Source of the DNA: Edaphochlamys debaryana | Taxonomy: Eukaryota > Chlorophyta > Chlorophyceae > Chlamydomonadales | NCBI GenBank assembly: GCA_016858145.1 | Contig: JAEHOE010000119.1 | Coordinates: 62,001 to 126,000, forward strand | Length of the DNA stretch: 64,000 bases | Reading direction: 5' to 3' | Made by a program: the position numbers and the translations under genes | In this document: piece after piece, positions 35,001 through 45,100 of the stretch | Numbering within the stretch: the stretch's first letter is position 1 | Layout of the letters: every line of letters begins with the position of its first letter | Notes under the pieces: generated by a model | Told to the model about the DNA's origin: nothing | What the model saw: the letters and a program-made list of their open reading frames with translations, nothing else | Database searches by the model: none

Positions 35001-35709
35001 GCGGGTTGTGGCCATGGAGGGTGCAGTGGCTGGTTGGGGGCGGGGGGGGGGGAGCCCAGGCGCCTGAGCTGCCCCCCACAGCCCCCTGTCGTCAGCCCCG
35101 CCGGCGCCCATGTGCCAGATACTGCCTTGACGCTTCACTAACGCCCCTCTCCACCGCTCTGTCCACTGTCGCCCACCCCTGCCTCCCCCCCACGCTCATG
35201 CCATCCCGCCCTGTCCTGCCCCCGCTGATCCTGGCCCTCCCCACCTGCAGAGTGAAGGAGATCTTCTGGCCCCCCTTGCCGTCCTTGCCGGTGGGCCCCA
35301 GAGTGAAGTGGTTGAAGTCATGGTGCACGATCTTATACTTCTCAAGGCCTGTAGGGCATAGGGGAGTCGGGGGACCGCATGGGGTTGGGGCCAGCGCTCA
35401 ATGTGCGGGGGTCGGCCTTCGCTTCTCCGTTTGGCCGTTTGCCGTAGGGCGGAAGCCAGGGCCTGACTAGGCTTCGCTGGTCCAGGAGGAACCAGCGGGA
35501 GAGCAAGGAAGCTGCGATGCCTCCTGGCGCTGTCTCCGACTTGCGCGGGGGGTTGGCGTGTGGCATGGATGGCACGAGAGGGTGCGTGGGATGGCCCTGC
35601 GCGCTTGCCCCTCGTCCACCCCCTGTTCTTGGCGCACTTCTTCGGCCCGCCTCGACTTACCAACGTGGTGCGACTTGTGGACGTCGATGCCCAGGCCTGA
35701 CAGCGGCAT
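32008..35709 (-). CDS. unrecognised His-rich protein with C-terminal membrane segment
   Basis: Seven exons join in frame (246 aa): 35709-35661, 35348-35245, 34936-34886, 34443-34310, 34104-34065, 33639-33376, 32106-32008. I do not recognise the family. Visible parts are a short N-terminus MPLSGLGIDVHKSHHVG, a soluble region (HHDFNHFTLGPTGKDGKGG; KLLMDTWAETVELVRPVF), NPQFYAAHHWAGGSYH, a His/Gly/Lys-rich stretch (about residues 145-200), and a final exon encoding one hydrophobic helix (FVELVTPWVVVGLNVVAWCW) and a short tail. It looks tail-anchored. The divergent arrangement with mitochondrial IF-2 makes a mitochondrial membrane role a guess only. The 40-nt exon is supported by phase and splice sites alone. 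The last intron contains a MITE. The start of exon 6 is duplicated at about 33783. Confidence 0.65.
32545..33174. mobile_element. Harbinger/Tourist-like MITE (630 bp)
   Basis: Left end GGGCCTGTTCACATGGG (32545-32561) and the reverse complement of the right end, GGGTGTGTTCACATGGG (33158-33174), match at 15 of 17 bases. Both ends are flanked by TAA (32542-32544 and 33175-33177), the 3-bp target duplication typical of PIF/Harbinger elements. Subterminal zones carry CTGGTTCGGGT-type tandem words, inverted between the two ends. There is no transposase frame. It lies in the last intron of the gene at 32008-35709. Confidence 0.75.
33190..33257 (+). repeat. 34-bp tandem duplication
   Basis: Two adjacent identical units starting CCCTGAGTTGCGTCGAGCCA lie in the same intron, just right of the MITE. 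Confidence 0.8.
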
Positions 35710-36104
35710 TGTTGCACCGCGTGGGAGACTCTAGCTGCAGGTTGCGCGCTACCAGCGCGCGACTACCGCCTCATGCACTTATGTTGCCTACAGCTACGTT
35801 TGGGGCCGTTGGCACCCAGGGCAGTGACTCTGCGAAGCAAGTGGTCTGCACAATCGCGGGGTGCAGACCGAGAGAGCTGAGCAGATACGGATTGTAATCA
35901 ATTGTCCGGTTGGGAGAGCATTGCAGAGTCTTCCGGCCGCGGTCGTCGCGGCCCCTGCCCCTGCCATGCGAGACCCGGCCGGCCCATCCGCGTGGGGTGG
36001 GCTATCAGTCTCGACGACCCAAGTGATCGCTTCTACGTAGTAATTCATCATTCAGCATGAACTGGTCTGTCCTTCAAAGCCTGCGGTAGAACCGATTGGA
36101 AGCG
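35710..36104. promoter_or_regulatory. 395-bp bidirectional promoter region
   Basis: The unknown minus-strand gene starts at 35709 and the IF-2 start codon is at 36105, so both promoters and 5' leaders share 395 bp. No clear TATA box is visible. Co-regulation is an inference from the arrangement. Confidence 0.55.
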
Positions 36105-39100
36105 ATGAGAGCCGGTTTGACGTTGCCACTACCCCGTGGCTGTCCCGCAAGCTTACGGGGATCAGTACCGGTGGCAGTAGAGACTCTGGGGCTGCCCTGT
36201 GGCACCCACCACGGCGATTATCCATCATCATCAGCGCCGGAAGGGGGTCAGGCGTCGCTCTATGCAGTGCCTTCTGCGGCAAGCTACGCATCTTCTACAT
36301 CAGCTGCAACAGCCGCCGCCACCGGAGGGGGAGCTGTCGCAGATGGACCGGTGTCGCTCAACGTGAGGCGCGCTCTCGCGAGCGCTGCGCACCGAGATGG
36401 ATTCAGCTCAGCAAGATCTTCCCTGCGTCTGGGCGGGTCCCGTGCGGGAGCGCTCACGGCCGGCCCAAACACCGCCGCGCTCCGGCACCTGCACGTCGGC
36501 ACACCCGCGGAGGGCAGCCCCGCCACGTCTGGCCGGTCCACCTCCCCGGGGCCCCGATCCCAGGCTCCCTCGGGCCTCCGCAACGCAGACAGCTCCTATC
36601 ATGCTAGCGTCCCGGAGCATTCGGGGCGGTATTACGCCCAGGTAGCTGCCAAGCGCTCCTCCGACCTGGGGCAGGACTACGCGTCCTCCTCGTTCGGACT
36701 GTCCACAACGGGCAGCAGCGCCGCGTCATCGTCCACGCCCCAGGCACCCGACGTGTCATGGCTCAACAGCCTCTTTGGCGGCAGCGACACTCCCCCGCCG
36801 CCCCCACCCCCACCCCCACCACCCCCGCCAACCGCCACCACAGCACCGGCCCCACCACCCCCAACCAGCATCAACCCCAGGCCCAGCCTCAGCCTCAGCC
36901 TCAGGCTTCGAAGCCTACCCGGATCAGCCGCTCACCGACATGACTCCCTCAGCGACCACCTCTCTCCGGACGCCTCCGCAACCTCCACCTCCGAAGCTTC
37001 AGCCAGCGGGGCAGGCCCCTCGCTCCGCGCCCTGCCTCCGCGCCCGAGGTCGGGGGTGCTCGCGGCCTCCGTGAGCAGCCTGCTCCGAGCGTCGCCCTCC
37101 TCCCGGGCACCCGCACCCGCGGAAAGCGCTGAATCCGCGGGATCCGCCTCGGCCCCGGCTTCTGCTCCTGCCCAGGCCCCTGCCCCTGCCGAGGCCAAGC
37201 ATGCGCCAGCCGCAGCCAGGCCCCTGCCAGGCCCCCAGGCCTCCGCCACAGCGCCCCTGCCCCTGTCAGGCTCCCAGCCCACGGCCACCGAGCACGTGAT
37301 TCCCGGCGTGGCCATGGCTGCTCTGCCCCAGTACCGCCCCTTGCCTACCGTGGGCGGCCCTGCGTACCTGTCTGTGGAGGAGCGGGAGGCGCGGCGGGCG
37401 GAGATGATGGCGCACACGGTGCTTGCGACGGTAGGCGGGGGATGGTGGAGGGTGGGGCACGAAGCAACGTGTGCATTATGTGGGTGCTGGCCTCGGTGGG
37501 CCGGGCTGTGACGGGGCTTTGATTGCGGGGCAAGTTCCGGTGTGTCCGGACTGCAGGGGAAGAGGAAAATCCCCAGCAAGCAGCGGCAGAACATGGGACC
37601 TAGCCTGGGGCTAGACTCCGGCCCGCTCACCCCCCTTTTGCACTCTGTCATTCCTTGCTGTGCCCGTGCTCCCGCGCAGACGAAGCCGCACACGGAGGAG
37701 AGCCGGCTGGCCATCCAGGCCGCCCGGGAGCTGCAGCGCCAGGCGCAGGACATGCGCCGCTTCGTGCAGGCCGCCCTGCAGCCGCCCTCGGAGCCGCCGC
37801 GCGCCGTGCCGCGCACCAGCCACGCCGAGCGGATGGCTAGGGCGGAGGAGCGGCTGCAGCAGGAGCGGCGGGCGGGGCGGGCGGGGCGGGCGGGAGCGGG
37901 CGTGGGGGCGGGCGGGGGCGTGGCGGACCGCCCGGCGGAGGAGATCCGGCGGCATGCAGAGCAGCGAGCGCAGCAGCTGGCCCAGGCGCAGCTGGAGTTT
38001 GGTTTGATGGGCCAGCGTGCGTCGCACGCGCAGCACGCGGCGCGTGAGGAGCGTGCGGTGGCGGCGGCGGTGGTGGCGGCGGCGGCGGAGGCTGCCGCGG
38101 TTGATGAGCGGTTGGAGCGCAAGATCGAGGCGAGGAGCCAGCTCAGGGGCACGCTGGACAAGCTGCTCGCCGGCGGCCCGACGGCGGCGGCGGCGGCGGC
38201 GGTGCATCGGGCTCCGTCGGAGGTCAGGGCCGGGCTGGGGTCTGCTGTCCAAACGGCGGCGTCATCGGGTCTCACGGTCGCTCATCAGGCCGAGCTGGAA
38301 GCTGCCGCAAAGGCTTCCAAGGAGGCGGCCGCGGCGGAGGCGGCGGCGGCAGCGGCGGCGAATGCGCAGGCGGTGGCGGCGGCGGAGGCGATGGAGGCGG
38401 AGCTGGCGGCGGGGTCGCGGTACTGCGATGCCGAGCTGACTCATGCGCCGCCGGACGATGAGCCGTACCTGGGGGATCGGGACGCGGCCCTACAGGTGGG
38501 CGGGTGGAGGGTGGGCGGGTGGGCAGTGGGAAGTCGGGAGTATGGATGGGCCCTGGATGGGGTTGTTGTTGGTACGACGAGGGCCGGCGGGGCAGCATGG
38601 CACTGCGGGTGGGCTACGCGGCAGATCCAAGGGGGTCGGGAGGCAGGTCGGAAAGGATTGTCGAGGGCCTGTCCCCGCGATTCCCTCCATCTCAACCCTA
38701 AACCCTATCCCCTCGCCTCCAGGCCGCCGAGGAGGAGCGGCGCCAGGGTCTGTCGTACCGCCTAACCGCCGCCATCGCGGCCGTACAGCAGCGGTTGGCG
38801 GACGTGCTGACGTGGCGCCCGTCGTGGGGCGCCGTCGCCGCGCCCTCGGCCCCGGCGGCGCCGCCGGAGCCTCTGCCTCAGCCCACCGAGGCTGCCACGG
38901 GGCAGGCTGCCGCGGCGGAGGTGTCCGGGCCAGGGGCGGTGGTGACGGCGGCGGAACGGGAGGCGCTGGCGCAGTCGGACCGGGAGTTCGCGGATCTGCT
39001 CGGGGCCCTGCGACAGCCGGCCCAGGCCCAGGCGGGCCCAGGGCCCGCGGCGGCGGCGATGGAGGCGGCGGCGGCGGCGGCGCAGGTGGAGGTGGCGGCG

Positions 39101-42100
39101 GCGGAGACGCTTGTGGGCAAGGCGACGCGGCTGGCGGAGGTGCAGCAGGCGGCGGCTGCAGAGGCAGCGGCGGCGGCGCAGGCGGCGGCAGCGTCCCTGC
39201 GGACGAGAGCGGCAGCGGCGGCGGAGGCAGGGGTCCTTCGGACGGAGGCGGCGGCAGCGGCGGCGACCCCTGCCCCCACGGCAGAACCGGCCGCCGCGAC
39301 AGCGGCGGCGGAGGCTGCGACGCCGGAGGCGCCTGCCTCCGCCGCTGCCGCGGCCCCTGCTGCATCTGCACCTCCCGGTCCGTCGGCGCTTCTGTCCCTC
39401 CTCCGCAGCCAAGAGGCCTTGGTGGCGAGGTTCATCGAGGCCAGGGCCGCGGAGGAGCGCCGCCAGAGCGCCCAGCGCGCCGCCGAGGCGCAGCGCGAGG
39501 CCCGCCGCGCCGCCGCCGAGGCGGCGGCGGCGGCTGGCGGCGCCGGCGGCCGCGGCGGGCCCAAGGCGGACGCCCTGGAGGGCCTGTTTCAACGTCTGGG
39601 AGTCGCGGACGCATCCGCCCGCGCGGAGGAGCTCCGACGCGCGTCGTCACGTCTGGAGGCGGTTGCCAAGGCCAAGCGGGGGCCGGGGGCGGGGGCGGGT
39701 GCCGGGCCCAACGCATCGGAGGGCGCCGTCGACGAGGCCGCCAGCAGCTCTGGCTTCGCGTGGTCGCGGGGCGGATTCGGATCTGGATCTGGATCTGGAT
39801 TCGGCGCGGGCGGGCGGTTCCAGAAGATCGTGGATCCAGCGGCCGAGGCGCGGCGGGCGGCGGAGCTGGAGTGGGCCAAGAGCATGGCGTCAGCGTTTGC
39901 CGCCGGGGACGGATCTTCAGCTTCGGTCCTGGGTTCGGCTTCGCTGGTTGGGCCGAACGGTGGCCGGGCGAGTGGGGCCGCGGCGGCGGCGGCGGCAGCG
40001 GAGCAGGAGGCGGCCGAGGCGGAGGCGGCGGCGCGCGAGGCGGCGGAGGCGGAGGCGGCGGCGGGCGAGGAGGCGGCGCCGAGCGGGCGCCGGTCGCTGT
40101 TCGGGGAGCCCCAGCAGGTGCGTGCGGTTAGCAGGGAGGTTGGGGATGCCGTGTTTGAGAATTGAGACGCGAGGGTTCCGGGTTGCTCCCCTCATCGCTT
40201 CTGTGGTGCTGGAGCCGCTGCTGGGAAGCTGTCCCGGGAACTACCGGTACGGCCATACCACCCCAACTACCCCAACTACCCCACGCGTCACGAATCCCGC
40301 TCCAAGACACCCACCCCCACCCACCGCTCCCACGTCCCACCCACCCCACCCCCACCACCCCTCTACCACGCAGATCACGCTCCCCGAATCCGTCACCGTC
40401 CGCTCCCTGGCGGCCCTGCTGGGAGTGCCCCCGCCCCGCCTGGAGGCCTTCCTTCGCGAGCAGCTGGGGGAGGCGGTGCGCAGCGACCGGGAGGCGCTGG
40501 CGCCGGAGAGCGCGGAGCTGGCGGCGCTGGAGTTTGGGCGCATCGCGATCCGGAGTGAGGAGGGGATGGGTGGGGGGGTAAAGTATGGGGGGGTTGGGGG
40601 GTTGATGGGGGTTGGGGGGGTGATGGGGGGTTGGGGGGGAGCTGGGCGCATCGCCATCAGGAGTGAGGAGGGGGGTGGAAAGGGGTGGAGGGGGCTCGGG
40701 GGGGTGGGGGGTAGGCGGTGTGGGGGTGTGTGTGCACGGGGTGGGGGTTGCGACGACGGGTTTGCGAGGTGGGGGGAAGTGGCAGGGATGGGAGGGGGCT
40801 GCGAGCTAGCTGTAAGGGCCCTTGGCGTCATGTGCGGATCAGTAGAGGTGTTGGCTACCAAGCAAAACGCGAGTGAGGAGGGGATGGCGGGAGGGGATGG
40901 CGGGATGGAGAGGGATGGAGAGGGGTTTGTGGGGGGTACGCCGGTGCGTTGGAGCGGGGGGGAGGAGGAGGAGGTGCACACCTGCTGAGCTGTTGGTTGA
41001 GGGGCTGAAGACTTCTTTGGCCTAATGTGCTGAAAGCTGCTAAGCATGACGCTTCGCCCAACCCGTACAGGCTCGTCCAGCTCGTCGTACCCCGTGTTTC
41101 CACGTCAGCCCGTGGTCACGATCCTCGGCCACGTGGACCACGGCAAGACCTCCCTGCTGGACGCACTGCGCCGTACGAACGTGGCGGCGGGGGAGGCGGG
41201 CGGCATTACTCAGCACATCGGGGCCTTCGAGGTCCGACTGGAGTCCGCGGCGGGCGGCGGCGGCGCCGCCGGACTTCCCGGTGGGTGCCGGGATGTGGGC
41301 AAGAGCCGGCAGCGGTGCTCCCGTTTCCGCGTCCTTGCCGATGCCGCCCGGCCTGCATTGCCCTCCCCGCCCCTTCCCTTTCTCAATCACCCTCCTCCCT
41401 GCCGTATTCACCCCCCTCCCTGCCGTACCACACACCCGCATACACCTCCCCTCGAACCCCAGACGCCATCACGTTCGTTGACACGCCCGGCCACGAGGCG
41501 TTCAGCGCCATGCGCGCCCGCGGCGCCGCCGTCACTGACGTGGCGGTGCTTGTGGTGGCGGCGGACGAAGGGGTCAAGCCGCAGACGCGGGAAGCGCTGG
41601 CGCACGCGCGGTCGGCCGGCTGCCCCGTGGTGGTGGCCATCACCAAGTGCGACAAGGCGACGGTGAGACCGTTGGCGGTTGGCGGTTGGTCGGTGGTTGG
41701 CTGGTAACGGTTGGGGTGGTGGTGGTTGGGGTGGTTGGTGACGGTTGGGTGGCTGGGTGGCGAGTGACGGTTACCGTTGGTTGCTGGGGCCACGGTGAGC
41801 TGTCATCAGGTGGCGCGGTATCACCAGCCCTCTTTGCTCGCCCTCGCCTGCGCCCTCGCCCTTCCCATGCCCACCCTGCCCGTGTTTCCCGCCCGGCATC
41901 CGTGCCCCGCCTTCCGCTGACCCAATTCGCTGACCCTGACACCCCCTTCCCCCCCCCCCGCGCCCCCATCGGGCTCGCTGGCTGCCGCTCTTTCTCTTCC
42001 TTCGCTCTCCAATGCCTCCTGCCCCCGACTGGTCCCATTGACCCTGACACCCCCTACCCCACGCCCTTCGACCCCACGCCCTTTGCCCCTCCCCACGCCC

Positions 42101-45100
42101 TCCGACCCCACGCCCTTATCCCCTCCCCCCCCCCCCGCCCCCCCCCAGGCCCGTCCCGACTACGTCAAGGCTCAGCTGGCGTCTGAGGGCCTGGACCTGG
42201 AGGACTTTGGGGGCAGCGTGCAGGCAAGGGGGGGGGGTTGGCTTGAGTATATGTCTGCTGGTCTTAGGGCAACCACCTCCGCCAACCCCCCCCTGCTGCC
42301 CGGAACTCAAGGACCCTACTCTACGCACCCTCCCCCCCCTCCCCCCTGCAGGTTGTCCACACCTCCGCCACCACAGGGGAGGGCCTCCGGGAGCTGGAGG
42401 AGGCGCTGCTGCTGGCGGTGAGGGGGGGGCGGAAGAAGAGGGAGGGGGGAGGGGGGGAGGGAAAACGTGTGTATTTTGCGACGCGTGGGGGGGGAGGTGC
42501 ACGGGGCCTCCGGGAGGTGGAGGAGGCCCTGCTGCTGGCGGTGAGGGGGCGGGGGGGAGGGGGGGGAAGGGGGAGGGGGAAAACGTGTTTGGTGACGCGA
42601 CCGGGCGCTCCTATTCATTCGTGGCCGCTGCCGGGCCCATGCCTTCCCCCTATCCCCCCTGCCCCTTTCCACCTGCTCACCCCCCCACCCCACCCCAAAG
42701 GCCGAGCTGATGGAGCTCCGCGCCTCATCCTCCCCCCCTCACCCTGGACGCCCTCCCCCTTCCCCTCTCCCTCCCCTCCTCATCCCCCTCTCCCTCTCTC
42801 CCGATCCCCGCCCCCCCTCCTCCTTTCCTTCCGCTCTCCAGTTTGTCAGGAAATCGCCCCCTACCCGCCCACCCGCCAGGCCGAGCTGATGGAGCTGCGC
42901 GTCCCTACCCTTACCCTGATGCTTCCCTCCTGCCCCCCTCCTTCCTCATCCCCCTCTCCCCTCTCCTTGTCCCCCTCTCCCCTCTCCCTCTCTTCCCCCC
43001 ACCCCACCCCCCAGGCCGAGCTGATGGAGCTGCGCGTCCCCCCCCTTACCCTGATGCTTCCCTCCTGCCCCCCTCCTTCCTCATCCCCCTCTCCCCTCTC
43101 CTTGTCCCCCTCTCCCCTCTCCCTCTCTTCCCCCCACCCCACCCCAGGCCGAGCTGATGGAGCTGCGCGCCCCCCGCGAGGGCCCCGCCGCCGCCTCCGT
43201 CATCGAGGCTCGCACCGAGAAGGGCCTGGGGCCGGTGGCCACGGTGATCGTGAAGCGGGGCACGCTGAGGGTGAGGGGGGGGGGGCGGGGGGGGGAGCGT
43301 ATGTGTTCAGAGCTGCTCGTGTAAACCGGAGAAACAGGGCGCGGCTGAGAGCCGGTAAAGTGTGTGGGCGCAGGCTCATGAGACCATGGGGGGGCGACAA
43401 CTGAAGCTGATGGGCGCCCCCCTGATTCCCGCCGTCCCTCCTCCCCCCCTCTTGCCTCCCCCCCTCCCCCCCTCCCCCCCCTGTCAGGTCGGTGACCCCG
43501 TGGTGGTGGGCACCGAGTTCGGCCGAGTGCGGGCTCTGCGCTCCGAGGCGGGAGGGGGGGCGGCGGCGGCACTGGGGGTGGCGCCGGGGCAGTATGCGCT
43601 GGTGAGGGGGGGGGGCAGAGGGGAGGGCAGGGGGGAGAGGGGGGGACCAGACATTGGGTAGAGGCAAGAGGGAGGGGGGGGGACTTGGGGGCGTGGCGCC
43701 TGGGCAGTATGCGCTGGTGAGAGGGGGAGGCAGAGGGGAGGGCAGGGGGGAGAGGGGGGGACCAGACGCGGGGCAAAGGCAAGAGGGGGGGGTTGGGGAG
43801 GGGAGGGGAGGGGGGGCACGCGCTGGTTAGCGGGGGGTGGGTGGAGGTGGCGATGGAGATCAGCGAACGAGAGGCGGGGGAAGGAGAGGGAGGGGTGCAG
43901 GTGAGAGGTGGGAGTGACCTCAACCCCCCCCTTTCCCTCATCCCCCCCCTGTCAGGTCTCTGGCCTGGAGGCGCTGCCCCAGGCGGGGGACGAGCTGCTG
44001 GTGGTCCCTCCTCACCCCTCTCACCTCCCCCCCTTGCCTCCCCCCCCTAACCCTCATCCCCCCCCTGTCAGGTCTCTGGCCTGGAGGCGCTGCCCCAGGC
44101 GGGGGACGAGCTGCTGGTGGTCCCCGACGAGGCCCGGGCCCGCCTGCTGGCCACCGCCCGGCGGCTGCGGTCGGAGGAGTACCGGCGGCTGCAGCTGGCG
44201 GGGGCGCTGGCGGCGCAGCGGCAGCGGGAGGCTGCCATGCACGCGGAGGAGTACGCGCGGTGAGGGGGCGGGATCTGTGGTGGATCTGGTTGTGGGGTGT
44301 GGGATTGGTGGATTTAGGATCCAGGATTTGGGGGGAGGGGAAGCAGAGGGAGGCGGCCATGTACGCGCGCGCGGTGAGGGGTTTGGGTTTGGGTTGGGGG
44401 ATACGGTATGGACTATGGAGGGCGGGGGGCTGAGACGTTTGGACTGAGGAATGGTGACGACGTTCCGCGGCTCCGCCCCGCACACTCTGCGCTTGCCATC
44501 GGGCTAGCATGCTGTTAGCGTGTTGCCAGGGTCACCCTGAACCCCGACTCTACCCTCTGATACCCTCCCCCCTCCTTCGTTCCCACCTTCGGTCGCCCCC
44601 ATGGCAGGCGCCGCGCAGTGGCCCTCTTACCCCGAACCCGAACCCTGTCTGGACGCCCTGCTTCCCTCCCCACCAGTCCCCTCCCGCTCCCTCCCTCCAC
44701 CCCCATCCTTACCCCAGGCGCCGCGCCCTCCGCCACCCTCCCCCCTCCTTCCTCTTGAATCTCCATTTTGTTAAAGATCTCCCCCTGGCTTCCTCCACCC
44801 CCTTCACCCCAGGCGCCGGGCGCTCAAGTCCGACTCCCTCCGTCACCTCGCGGAGCGAAAGAAGAGCACCGCCCAGTCCCTGCAGCAGCGGGCGGCGGAG
44901 GCGGCCAGCGGCGACGCGGCGGCGGCAGCGGCGGCGGCGGTTGGTGCGGGCGCGGCGGGCCCGGCCCAGGACCAGGCGGGCCCGCAGGCGGGCGCCGACA
45001 CGGCGGCGGCGGCGGTTGGCGCGGAGCGGTTGGCGGCCCTGCCGCCCGTTGCCAATGTCAACCTCGTCATCAAGGCCGACGTGCAGGTGGGCCGTTGGCG

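Noticed and set aside
42418..43404. 328-codon open frame in IF-2 with Pro/Ser repeats
   Set aside because: Reads through two introns and the duplicated exon-9 stubs; the spliced frame fits IF-2 domain II instead.
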